From Sphingomonas sp. Leaf343 (lineage in GTDB: Bacteria > Pseudomonadota > Alphaproteobacteria > Sphingomonadales > Sphingomonadaceae): DNA of 64,000 nucleotides. The DNA is taken from contig NZ_LMPG01000010.1 in NCBI RefSeq assembly GCF_001423765.1, forward strand, positions 311,220 to 375,219, in the 5' to 3' direction. Position 1 is the stretch's first letter; each line of letters starts with the position of its first letter. A model generated the notes under the pieces. It was not told the DNA's origin, did not search any database, and was given only the letters and a program-made list of their open reading frames with translations. The position numbers and the translations under genes were made by a program. This document shows, in pieces, positions 7,726 through 15,736 of the stretch.

Positions 7726-10005
7726 GTGACCGACAGCCAGCTTGCCGACCCGCCCTATCTCAAGGGCTTGAACCCGCCCCAGCGGGAGGCGGTGCTGACC
7801 ACCGATGGCCCGGTGCTGATGCTGGCGGGCGCGGGAACGGGCAAGACCGCCGCCCTCACCGCGCGGCTCGCGCACCTGCTCTATACGCGCAAGGCATGGC
7901 CGTCGGAGATCCTGGCCGTCACCTTCACCAATCGCGCCGCGCGGGAGATGCGCGAGCGTGTCGGCCGACTGGTCGGCGAAGCAGTGGAGGGGATGCCGTG
8001 GCTCGGCACCTTCCATGCGATCGGCGCGAAGATGCTGCGCCGCCATGCCGAACTGGTCGGGCTGCAATCGAACTTCACGATCCTCGACACCGACGATCAG
8101 CTGCGCCTGCTGAAACAGCTCATCCTCGTGGCCGACATCGACGAAAAGCGCTTTCCGGCGCGCAGCCTCGCCGGCCTGATCGACGAATGGAAGAACAAGG
8201 GGCTGACCCCGCGCGACATCGATGCCGGTGAATCCGAACGCTACGCCAACGGTCGCGGCGGCGAACTCTACCAGCACTATCAGGATCGCCTGAAGGCGGT
8301 GAACGCCTGCGATTTCGGCGACCTGCTGCTGCACATGCTGGTCGTGCTGAAGACGCACCGCGATGTGCTGGAACAGTATCAGACCCGATTCCGCTACATC
8401 ATGGTGGACGAGTATCAGGACACCAACAGCGTCCAGTATCTCTGGCTGCGCCTGCTCGCGCAGGAGCGGAAGAACATCGCCTGCGTCGGCGACGACGACC
8501 AGTCGATCTATTCGTGGCGCGGCGCGCAGGTGGAGAACATCCTGCGCTTCGAAAAGGACTTTCCGGGCGCGAAGGTGATCCGGCTCGAACAAAATTACCG
8601 GTCGACGCCGCATATCCTCGGCGCGGCGGGCGGTGTCATCGCCAACAACAGCGGGCGGCTAGGGAAGACGCTGTGGACCGAACTCGACGCGGGCGAGAAG
8701 GTCCGGGTCCTCGGTATCTGGGACGGCCCCGAAGAAGCGCGCCGCGTCGGCGACGAGATCGAATCGGCGCAGCGCGGCGGCACCTCGCTCGACGATATCG
8801 CCATCCTCGTCCGCGCGTCGCACCAGACCCGCGAGTTCGAGGATCGCTTCATCGCGATCGGCATGCCGTACAAGATCGTCGGCGGCTTCCGTTTCTACGA
8901 ACGCGCCGAAATTCGCGACGCGCTCGCCTACCTGCGCGTCGTCAACCAGCCCGCCGACGACCTCGCCTTCGAACGGATCGTCAACGTGCCGAAGCGCGGA
9001 TTAGGCGACAAGGCAGTTGCGAAGGTCCACCAGCTCGCTCGCGCATTGGGCGTGCCGCTGACCACCGCCGCCGCACGCATCCTCGACAGCGACGAACTGA
9101 CCGCGCAGGCGCGCAAGTCGCTCGGCCGGCTGGTCGGCGACGTCGCCCGCTGGCGGGAGATGGCGACCACGCTGCCCCACCCCGAACTGGCGCGCCAGTT
9201 GCTGGACGAAAGCGGCTACACCGCGATGCTGCAGGCGGAGAAATCCGCCGAGGCGGCAGGCCGGCTGGAAAATTTGACCGAGCTCGTCCGCGCGATGGAG
9301 GAATACGACTCGCTCGGCGCGTTCCTCGAACATGTCAGCCTCGTCATGGACAACGAGGGCAGCCGCGACGATCCTAAGGTCACGATCATGACCATCCACG
9401 CCGCCAAGGGGCTGGAGTTCGACACCGTATTTCTCGCCGGCTGGGAAGAGGGGCTGTTCCCGTCGCAGCGCGCGATCGACGAGGGCGGCACCAAGTCGCT
9501 GGAGGAGGAACGCCGCCTCGCCTATGTGGCGATCACCCGCGCCCGCCGCCGCGCGTTCATCCTCCACGCCGCCAACCGGCGCATCTACGGCCAGTGGACC
9601 TCGTCCATTCCCAGTCGGTTTGTCGGCGAATTGCCGCCCGAGCATATCGATGCGGAAACCAGCATGACCGGCGGCGAATCGCTCTGGCGCGCCAACTGGT
9701 CGGAACGCGCCGATCCCTTCGCGGATGTCGCCCGCGGCACCGGTCGCGGCCCCGGCTGGCAGAGGGCCGCCGGCCAGATGGGAACGTCCAGCTTCTCCAC
9801 CGCGCCGAAACGCATCGTCGAGGCGCGGTCGAGCGCGGTCAGCATCGGCAACAAGGGGCGCGACGACCTGTCGGTCGGCCTTCGCGTCTTTCACCAGAAG
9901 TTCGGCTATGGCGCGATCGCGGAGATCGAGGGCAACAAGCTGGAGATCGATTTCGAGGCCGCCGGCCGCAAGCGGGTGATGGACAGTTTCGTCACGATCG
10001 GCTGA
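7726..10005 (+). CDS. uvrD: UvrD/PcrA/Rep superfamily 1 DNA helicase
   Basis: About 759 residues, the normal length of UvrD/PcrA. It unwinds DNA 3'-5' in nucleotide excision and mismatch repair. The motifs in order are Q-motif LNPPQREAV, Walker A AGAGTGKT (residues 34-41), motif II VDEYQDTN, motif III GDDDQSIYSWRGA, motif IV LEQNYRST, motif V TIHAAKGLEFDTVFLAG and motif VI LAYVAITRARRRAF. It ends with a PcrA-like tail (VFHQKFGYGAI). The GTG start is preferred over an upstream in-frame TTG because conserved sequence begins just after it and a LexA-like box sits just before it. Confidence 0.93.
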   Translation: MTDSQLADPPYLKGLNPPQREAVLTTDGPVLMLAGAGTGKTAALTARLAHLLYTRKAWPSEILAVTFTNRAAREMRERVGRLVGEAVEGMPWLGTFHAIGAKMLRRHAELVGLQSNFTILDTDDQLRLLKQLILVADIDEKRFPARSLAGLIDEWKNKGLTPRDIDAGESERYANGRGGELYQHYQDRLKAVNACDFGDLLLHMLVVLKTHRDVLEQYQTRFRYIMVDEYQDTNSVQYLWLRLLAQERKNIACVGDDDQSIYSWRGAQVENILRFEKDFPGAKVIRLEQNYRSTPHILGAAGGVIANNSGRLGKTLWTELDAGEKVRVLGIWDGPEEARRVGDEIESAQRGGTSLDDIAILVRASHQTREFEDRFIAIGMPYKIVGGFRFYERAEIRDALAYLRVVNQPADDLAFERIVNVPKRGLGDKAVAKVHQLARALGVPLTTAAARILDSDELTAQARKSLGRLVGDVARWREMATTLPHPELARQLLDESGYTAMLQAEKSAEAAGRLENLTELVRAMEEYDSLGAFLEHVSLVMDNEGSRDDPKVTIMTIHAAKGLEFDTVFLAGWEEGLFPSQRAIDEGGTKSLEEERRLAYVAITRARRRAFILHAANRRIYGQWTSSIPSRFVGELPPEHIDAETSMTGGESLWRANWSERADPFADVARGTGRGPGWQRAAGQMGTSSFSTAPKRIVEARSSAVSIGNKGRDDLSVGLRVFHQKFGYGAIAEIEGNKLEIDFEAAGRKRVMDSFVTIG

Positions 10006-10017
10006 TCGCAGGCAAAC

Positions 10018-10395
10018 TCAGCCGACCAGTTCGCCCAGTGCCTCCCGCAACGCCGCGGCATCATAGGGCCGCGGCAGAAATCGAACGCCGGGCAGGTCGT
10101 CCAGCGCCGGCGGCAGATGCCCGGACGTGACGATCACCCTGACGGCGGGCCAGCGCTCCCGCACCAGCGCCGCCAGCGCGAGTCCGTCGACCGAACCCGC
10201 CATGTCGATCCCGGTCAGCAGAATTCTCACGCCCGCACCGTCCGTCAGGATCGCAAGCGCCGCATCGGCATGACCCACGCCGATCGCCCGCAATCCCTCC
10301 GCCTCCACCAGATCGACCGCATCCAGCAGCAACAGCGGCTGATCCTCCACGATCAATACGGCGGCGGACACGGCAGCGGGCGCAACGACGGTCAT
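10018..10395 (-). CDS. Single-domain receiver protein lacking the phosphoacceptor Asp
   Basis: A 125-residue stand-alone receiver fold. The acidic pair is present (LIVEDQPL) and the TSG strand end is present, but the position normally Asp in DxxMPG is Gly62 (LLTGIDMAGSVDG), and the conserved Lys of KPY is Arg (LPRPYD). It therefore cannot be phosphorylated in the usual way and may act by protein contact or as a decoy. It lies just downstream of, and on the same strand as, an HWE kinase, 30 bases away, so the two are probably one operon. Confidence 0.8.
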   Translation of the reverse strand: MTVVAPAAVSAAVLIVEDQPLLLLDAVDLVEAEGLRAIGVGHADAALAILTDGAGVRILLTGIDMAGSVDGLALAALVRERWPAVRVIVTSGHLPPALDDLPGVRFLPRPYDAAALREALGELVG

Positions 10396-10425
10396 GCCCG
10401 GCGCTCCAACCCGCCCATGCGGATG

Positions 10426-11439
10426 TCAGTCTTCAAGCAACTGGTGCAGCGGTGCCCGGAAATCGGCCGCGAAGCCCGCTGCCGTGTAGCGTTTCTCGAC
10501 ATGGCCCGTTCCTACCAGACCCATGTTGATGAGGCGTGAACCAAAGCCTTCGCGGGTCGGCGGATGAGCTTGCGGTCCACCGCGTTCCCGCCACGCCAGC
10601 ACCAGTTCCTCCCCCTCGATCCGCCAGTCAACCGCGATCCGTCCGTCCTCCACCGACAGCGACCCGTATTTTATCGCGTTCGTCGCCAGTTCGTGCATCA
10701 GCATCGCCGTCGACAGCACCGCGCGCGGCGCGAGCATCAACTCCGGCCCGTTGGTGTCGATCCGCTCCCCGTCGCCGTCTCCCTCGGCGCACTTCGCGTG
10801 TACCGACAGTGTCTCGCGCACGATCGTCTCCAGCGCCGACCGGTCCCAATTGTCGCGCAACAGCACGTCCTGCGCGCGGCCGAGCGCCACGATGCGGTCG
10901 GTGAAGGCCCGCACCAGCGGCCGCTCCCTCACGGTGCGCAGCGATTGCGTGGCGATCGCCTGCACCATCGCCATGCTGTTCTTCAGGCGATGGCTCAGTT
11001 CCGACGCGACCACTTCGGCCCGCCGCTTCGCCTCCACGCCCTGCGTCGTCTCGATCCCGGTCAGGATCACACCCTCGACCGACCCGTCCGCTGCCCGGAC
11101 GGGGCTGCACGAGAAGGTGATCCACGCCTCCTCCCGGAACCCCCCGCGCACCACCGTCAGCCGACAGTCGCGGACCAACGTGGCGCGGCCCTGCATCGCC
11201 TTGTCCGCGATCTGGACGACATCGCACTCGGCATGGGCGAACGCCTCCGCCAGACGCGATCCCTGCGCGTCGTGGCGCAGGATCGGGCGCAGCGCGTCGT
11301 TGACGATCGTCACCCGCTCCGCCCCCCAGACCAGAGCGGCGGGCAGTTTCGCCTCCATCACCCAGGTCGCGGCGCATCGCAGATGCGGCGACCATTCCTC
11401 GACGGGTCCCAGGGGGGTCGCTGACCAGTCATGAAGCAT
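10426..11439 (-). CDS. HWE-family sensor histidine kinase with PAS domain
   Basis: About 337 residues, soluble. A PAS-type domain starts at DWSATPLGPVEEWSPHLR, an opening typical of HWE kinases. His150 follows in ELSHRLKNSMAMVQAIA, then the N box LMHELATNAIKYGSLS, the diagnostic W-x-E in LVLAWRERGGP, and GFGSRLINMGL. HWE kinases in alphaproteobacteria often feed the general stress response or light and redox signalling. The chosen Met lies 31 codons inside the longest frame; the upstream part looks non-coding. Confidence 0.85.
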   Translation of the reverse strand: MLHDWSATPLGPVEEWSPHLRCAATWVMEAKLPAALVWGAERVTIVNDALRPILRHDAQGSRLAEAFAHAECDVVQIADKAMQGRATLVRDCRLTVVRGGFREEAWITFSCSPVRAADGSVEGVILTGIETTQGVEAKRRAEVVASELSHRLKNSMAMVQAIATQSLRTVRERPLVRAFTDRIVALGRAQDVLLRDNWDRSALETIVRETLSVHAKCAEGDGDGERIDTNGPELMLAPRAVLSTAMLMHELATNAIKYGSLSVEDGRIAVDWRIEGEELVLAWRERGGPQAHPPTREGFGSRLINMGLVGTGHVEKRYTAAGFAADFRAPLHQLLED

Positions 11440-11613
11440 CACGGCCGACACCGCTGGACCGCAGGAGCGATCCGGTTCGATGAGAAGCGACAAAGGCTCA
11501 CGATCCTGCAAATGTCGTTTCCTTGCCAACACTTGCGATTATTTATGGCCGAAAGGGGTTCGTTGCTCGATAAACCAGATCAACGATCCGCCATCTCTCG
11601 CTTGCGTGGTTCA

Positions 11614-11638
11614 GGAACCGTCTCGGTGCCGGCACGTA
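11614..11638 (+). promoter_or_regulatory. Near-consensus EcfG-type promoter for the glycine-zipper gene
   Basis: GGAAC, 16 bases, then CGTA; the general stress sigma factor consensus is GGAAC-N16/17-CGTT. It lies 41 bases before the ATG of the next gene, whose own Shine-Dalgarno is CAGGAGG. One mismatch in the -10. Confidence 0.45.
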
Positions 11639-11679
11639 GTGGCTGCCTCGCCCGATTCGCGGGCAGGAGGTCCAGTGTC

Positions 11680-12222
11680 ATGCTTTCCCGTGTCCTGAGC
11701 GTCGCCCTTGCCGGCGCAACGCTTGCCGTCGCCAGCCCCGTTCTCGCCCAGTCCGGTGCGGACGACGCGCGGTTCGCGCAGGCGCAATCGCGATTCGATC
11801 GCGAATACCAGCTCTACCGGCAGGAGGTGGACGTCTATCAGGCCGCCCGCAGCCGCGGTGGCTATCGCCAGCCCGCCTATCCGCAGGGCAATGACGGCTA
11901 CCGCCGTGCACCCGACGCCTATGGCTATGACGACGAGGATGCGGCCTACGATCCCGCCCGCGATTACCGGACCGGATCCAACTATCGCGAGCGCGTGCTG
12001 TCGAACGAGGAGCGCGTCTATGCTGGCTATGACGGCCGCTATTATTGCCGACGTTCGGACGGCACAACCGGCCTGATCGTCGGCGGCGCGGCGGGCGGGG
12101 TGCTCGGCAACGTCATCGATGGCGGGCGTTCGCGCACGGTCGGGACGCTGCTCGGGGCGGCGGCCGGCGCACTGGCGGGCCGGGCGATCGACCAGAACCA
12201 GCAGCAGGTCCGCTGCCGCTGA
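11680..12222 (+). CDS. Exported glycine-zipper 2TM domain protein
   Basis: A 180-residue envelope protein. A signal peptide ends at PVLAQ, followed by a charged, Tyr- and Arg-rich region (about residues 25-120), then a glycine-zipper hairpin (LIVGGAAGGVLGNVIDGG and LLGAAAGALAGRAID) and a short tail. Such 17-kDa-antigen/RcnB-like surface proteins are usually outer-membrane or periplasmic stress-related proteins of unknown role. The start is fixed by AGGAGG nine bases upstream. Confidence 0.75.
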   Translation: MLSRVLSVALAGATLAVASPVLAQSGADDARFAQAQSRFDREYQLYRQEVDVYQAARSRGGYRQPAYPQGNDGYRRAPDAYGYDDEDAAYDPARDYRTGSNYRERVLSNEERVYAGYDGRYYCRRSDGTTGLIVGGAAGGVLGNVIDGGRSRTVGTLLGAAAGALAGRAIDQNQQQVRCR

Positions 12223-12229
12223 ACGGCGT

Positions 12230-12257
12230 CGTGACCCCGGCGACCGCCGGGGTCACG
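12230..12257. terminator. Bidirectional hairpin terminator
   Basis: Perfect 12-base arms (12230-12241 and 12246-12257) around GACC, between two convergent genes. Confidence 0.75.
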
Positions 12258-12265
12258 ATCATGGC

Positions 12266-12607
12266 TCAGCCGATCTCGACCCCCATCAGCGCCACGTCGC
12301 GATATTTGGGATCGGCCGGCACGAACAGCGCGCTCGGAGTAAAGCGGCGCGGCGTCAGGCGCAGCGACGCGAGGCCCGCCAGCTTGAACGTGCCCATCTT
12401 CTCTTCCTTGGGCGGCTTGCCGTCACGCTCTAGCGTGGTCGCGTCGACGTAGAGCTCGTCGTGCCGGGTGTAGATCATGTGGGGTGCCAGCGTCACCTCA
12501 CCGCGATTGTAGATCGCGGCGACGCACTGGCGCTTCACGATCGCCTCGAAGATGGTGGCGGGAGACGGCGGCGGACCGGCGTCGGCGGCGGGGCGCTCGA
12601 TGGTCAT
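12266..12607 (-). CDS. Conserved hypothetical protein, 113 residues
   Basis: I do not recognise a named family with certainty. The chain is soluble, with a helix (PATIFEAIVKRQCVAAIYN) and then a strand-rich part (GEVTLAPHMIYTRHDELYVDA and ALFVPADPKYRDVALMGVEIG) that recalls the WYL-type SH3-like fold seen in transcriptional regulators. No helix-turn-helix is present. The frame continues upstream, but the sequence before the chosen Met overlaps the divergent gene and looks like a shadow. The proposal of a ligand-binding WYL-like role is only inference. Confidence 0.6.
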   Translation of the reverse strand: MTIERPAADAGPPPSPATIFEAIVKRQCVAAIYNRGEVTLAPHMIYTRHDELYVDATTLERDGKPPKEEKMGTFKLAGLASLRLTPRRFTPSALFVPADPKYRDVALMGVEIG

Positions 12608-12713
12608 CTGTGTACTCACGTCCCTCGTGATGCGCTTTTTGCCGCAGCGCAGCAAGAGCAGACATTCGTATGCAGCCGATCGTCCCATGGCGGCACGGCC
12701 ACGCCTCGTCGCC

Positions 12714-12738
12714 GGAACGGGTGGCGACCTCACCGGTT
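12714..12738 (+). promoter_or_regulatory. Possible EcfG-like promoter ahead of the DUF5872 gene
   Basis: GGAAC-N16-GGTT, one mismatch to the stress-promoter consensus. The ATG is only 9 bases after it, so a transcript from here would be nearly leaderless. Weak evidence. Confidence 0.25.
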
Positions 12739-12746
12739 GCACGATC

Positions 12747-13241
12747 ATGACGGAAACCGCCGAACGCACCGATCCAGCCTTATGGGACGAGGTCAAACAG
12801 GCCATAACCGCCGGTGGCAAGGGCGGCGAGGCGGGCGAATGGTCCGCTCGCAAGGCCCAGATGGCGGTCGCCGAATACAAGAAGCGCGGCGGCGGCTATG
12901 TCGGCGACAAGGACCCGCACAACAGCCTGCACGAATGGTCCGAAGAGGATTGGGGCACCAGGTCCGGCAAGAAGAGCGGCGATACGCACGAACGCTATCT
13001 GCCCAGGGCGGCCCGCGAGGCGATCAGCGACGACGATTACCGCCGCACCACCGCCAATAAGCGCGCCGACACGAAGAAAGGCCGCCAGCACTCGCCGCAG
13101 CCGAAGGACGTGGCGGAGAAAACCGCTCCGTACCGCGACCACCGCACCAGGGTGGACCTCTACGCCGAGGCCAAAAAGCGGGACATCCCCGGCCGATCGA
13201 AGATGACGAAAAAACAATTGGCCGAAGCGCTGTCGGCCTGA
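12747..13241 (+). CDS. DUF5872 domain protein with C-terminal Rho-N/SAP-like motif
   Basis: A very basic, lysine-rich 164-residue protein. The first 120 residues carry the family pattern (GEWSARKAQMAVAEYKKRGG, GTRSGKKSGDTHERYLP, TANKRADTKKGRQHSPQPK). The tail VDLYAEAKKRDIPGRSKMTKKQLAEAL is split here as YAEAKKRDIPGRSKMTKKQL and resembles the small Rho N-terminal/SAP helix-extended-helix motif that binds nucleic acid. Function is unknown; charge and tail suggest nucleic-acid association. The ATG follows the divergent region directly, and upstream in-frame codons are not convincing. Confidence 0.75.
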   Translation: MTETAERTDPALWDEVKQAITAGGKGGEAGEWSARKAQMAVAEYKKRGGGYVGDKDPHNSLHEWSEEDWGTRSGKKSGDTHERYLPRAAREAISDDDYRRTTANKRADTKKGRQHSPQPKDVAEKTAPYRDHRTRVDLYAEAKKRDIPGRSKMTKKQLAEALSA

Positions 13242-13243
13242 AC

Positions 13244-13270
13244 CATTCCTCCCCCGCGAGGGGGGGAATG
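13244..13270. terminator. C-rich/G-rich hairpin between convergent genes
   Basis: An ATTCCTCCCC arm pairs with GGGGGGAAT across a short GC-rich loop, with one G-T pair. It probably terminates the DUF5872 gene and the peptidase gene from opposite sides. Confidence 0.55.
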
Positions 13271-13279
13271 CCGACCGCC

Positions 13280-15391
13280 CTATCTCCCCGTCCCCTGCTC
13301 CCCCATCAACGCCTGTGCGAAATACGTCGTCTGCAACGCCGCGAGACGTGCGCCCTGTTCGATATCGGCATCGCCCGAATGGCCGCCGGCGGTATCCTCG
13401 TAGAACAGGTACGGCAGCCCGTATTCCTTCATCCTTGCGGCGAACTTGCGCGCGTGCTGCGGTCCGACGCGATCATCCTTCGTCGTCGTCCAGATATACG
13501 GCTCCGGATACTTCACGCCCTTCTTCAGCTGCGCGTAGGGCGAGATCTTTTCCAGAAACGCCGCCTCGTCGGGGTTCTTCACCGATCCATACTCGTCCAC
13601 CCACGACGCACCCGCCGCGATCTGTTCGTACCGGACCATATCGAGCAGCGGCACCTGGATCGTCACAGCCTTCCAGAGCTCGGGATGCTGCGTCATCTCC
13701 ACGCCCATCAGCAATCCGCCGTTGGAGCCGCCATAGATGCCCAGCTTCTGCGCGCTGGTCAGCCGCCGCTTGAACAGGTCCTTCGCGACACCCGCGAAAT
13801 CGTCGTAGATCAACTGCCGCCTGGTCTTGCGGCCCGCATCGTGCCACGCCGGCCCGAACTCGCCGCCGCCCCTGATATTCGCCAGAACGAAGCTGCCGCC
13901 CTTCTCCAGCCACAGCTTTCCCGTCACACCGGCATAGCTCGGCAGGCGTGGCAGCTCGAACCCGCCATACGCCGTCATCAGCGTCGGTGTCGTCCCGTCC
14001 AGCGGCACGTCCTTCCGGTGCACCACGAAATACGGGATCTCCGTCCCGTCGCTCGACGGAGCCTCGAACTGCTCGACCACCAGACCGGTCGCATCGAACT
14101 GCGCCGGCAGCGTCTTCACCGTCTTCGGCGCTGCCGGACGAGCGGCGTCGACCGTCACGAGCGACGTCGGCGTCAGGAATCCGGTCACCGACAGATAGGC
14201 CAGGTCGCCCCGATCGTCCGCGCTGGCGAGATTGATCGCCATGTTGTCCGGCACCGGAACCTCGGTCCGCGTCCATCCGGACGCACCCGGCGCATAGACC
14301 GCGGCGCGGCCGCGGACGTTGTCCAGATAGGTCACGATCAGCCGCGTCTTCGTGGCGACGACGTCGTTCACTGCCTGCCGTGGCGTCGGCGCGAACACGA
14401 TGCGCGGGTTCAGCACGCCGCGCTCGACGTCCTTCAGCGGCGCGGAGGCGATCGCACCCGTCGGGATGTCGCCCCAAGGCTCGCTGGTCGTGAAGATCAC
14501 CTGCCCGTCGACCATCCCTGCCGGCTGCGTGCGCGGCGGCATATCCAGCTTGCGCGTCCCGTTCGGCGTCCACACCAGCGTGTCGCCGCCGAAGAACGTC
14601 TGCCGGCGCTGGATCAGGACCAGCCGGTTACCCGCCGCATCGGTGATCGTCCGCCCATAGGTGCCGAGCTGGTCGCCCGGTTCGCCGCGGAACACCTCCG
14701 TCGCCGACGCCAGCGGCTGCCCGCGCTTCAACAGCTTGACGACGAACGGATAGCTTGACGCGGTCAGTGTGCCTGCACCCCAGTCGCGGCTGACCAGCAA
14801 CGTGTCCTTGTCGACCCAGGTCGCGCCCTGTTTGGATTTGGGCAGGTCGAAGCCGAACTTGACGAACTGCCCCGCGACGAGATCGAATTCACGGTAGGAG
14901 ATCGCGTCCTCGCCACCCTCGGACAGCGCGACGAGGCACAGCCTTTCGTCGGGCTGGAGACAGTTGGAGCCCTTCCATACCCACTCCTTGCCCTCGGCCT
15001 TGCCGAGCGCGTCCATGTCGATCAGCGTCGTCCATTGCGGCGTGGCGGTTGCGTAGCTCGCCGGCGTCGTCCAGCGCCAGATGCCGCGCGGGTGATTGGC
15101 ATCGCGCCAGAAGTTCAGGATACGGCCACCGGTCTGCTCCGGCATCGGGATGCGGTCCTTCGACGATGCGATCGCCAGCGCGTCGGCGTAGAAGCCCTTG
15201 TAGCGCGGATCGTTCTGCAATCGCGGCAGCGTGCGGGCGTTCTCCGCCTCCACCCACGCCAGCGGCTTCGCGCCGTCCTTGTCTTCCAGCCAGATATACG
15301 GATCGTTGCTCATCACGCCGCTCTGCGCAATCGCAGTGCCGGTGGCAACCGATCCCATGATCGCCATTGCCGTCGTCCATGTCGCCCGCAT
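13280..15391 (-). CDS. Prolyl oligopeptidase family serine peptidase (S9), exported
   Basis: A 703-residue protein: signal peptide ending near GTAIAQ, a long beta-propeller region opening with NDPYIWLEDKDG (the S9A start) and a C-terminal alpha/beta-hydrolase domain. The nucleophile is the Ser of YGGSNGGLL, the acid is in TTKDDRVGPQHARKFAA and the base is His in GGHSGDADIEQ. It would cleave short peptides, classically after proline, in the periplasm. Length and motif spacing are normal for the family. It is probably a single-gene unit. Confidence 0.92.
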   Translation of the reverse strand: MRATWTTAMAIMGSVATGTAIAQSGVMSNDPYIWLEDKDGAKPLAWVEAENARTLPRLQNDPRYKGFYADALAIASSKDRIPMPEQTGGRILNFWRDANHPRGIWRWTTPASYATATPQWTTLIDMDALGKAEGKEWVWKGSNCLQPDERLCLVALSEGGEDAISYREFDLVAGQFVKFGFDLPKSKQGATWVDKDTLLVSRDWGAGTLTASSYPFVVKLLKRGQPLASATEVFRGEPGDQLGTYGRTITDAAGNRLVLIQRRQTFFGGDTLVWTPNGTRKLDMPPRTQPAGMVDGQVIFTTSEPWGDIPTGAIASAPLKDVERGVLNPRIVFAPTPRQAVNDVVATKTRLIVTYLDNVRGRAAVYAPGASGWTRTEVPVPDNMAINLASADDRGDLAYLSVTGFLTPTSLVTVDAARPAAPKTVKTLPAQFDATGLVVEQFEAPSSDGTEIPYFVVHRKDVPLDGTTPTLMTAYGGFELPRLPSYAGVTGKLWLEKGGSFVLANIRGGGEFGPAWHDAGRKTRRQLIYDDFAGVAKDLFKRRLTSAQKLGIYGGSNGGLLMGVEMTQHPELWKAVTIQVPLLDMVRYEQIAAGASWVDEYGSVKNPDEAAFLEKISPYAQLKKGVKYPEPYIWTTTKDDRVGPQHARKFAARMKEYGLPYLFYEDTAGGHSGDADIEQGARLAALQTTYFAQALMGEQGTGR

Positions 15392-15445
15392 CGTCGCTCC
15401 CTCATCGTCGCGTCGCGCCCGTTGTAGCGCGACGCGACGCGGAAG

Positions 15446-15589
15446 CTACACCCGTCGACCGGTGAACAGTTGCACCAGCCCGACGATCAGCGCGATGACC
15501 AACAGGATGTGGATCAGGCCCGCGCCGATGTTCAGGGAAAAGCCCAGCAACCACAGGATCACGAGGATGATGGCGATGGTCCACAACAT
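15446..15589 (-). CDS. Small membrane protein, lmo0937/DUF5670-like (47 residues)
   Basis: A short gene reading MLWTIAIILVILWLLGFSLN at its start: two closely spaced hydrophobic segments joined by GAG, ending in QLFTGRRV. This matches the tiny two-helix lmo0937-type proteins often induced by stress. An exact EcfG-type promoter stands 34 bases upstream, with a GAGC-type ribosome site between, which supports the gene being real and stress-induced. Function is unknown. Confidence 0.75.
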   Translation of the reverse strand: MLWTIAIILVILWLLGFSLNIGAGLIHILLVIALIVGLVQLFTGRRV

Positions 15590-15622
15590 GATCTGGCTCC
15601 TTTATTGCTCCCGAACGAGGGT

Positions 15623-15647
15623 AACGACGCGTCGCGGACGCCGTTCC
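15623..15647 (-). promoter_or_regulatory. Exact EcfG (general stress sigma) promoter
   Basis: On the minus strand GGAAC, 16 bases, CGTT: a full match to the alphaproteobacterial EcfG consensus, with the right spacing and 33 bases before the ATG of the 47-residue membrane protein. Confidence 0.7.
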
Positions 15648-15736
15648 AGGAAAGGTTTTCGTTCTACCGCAACGCACTAGCGCGCAACGTGCCGGCCGCC
15701 ATTGCACGGGGCCGACGCTTCTGGTTGGATGATCCG

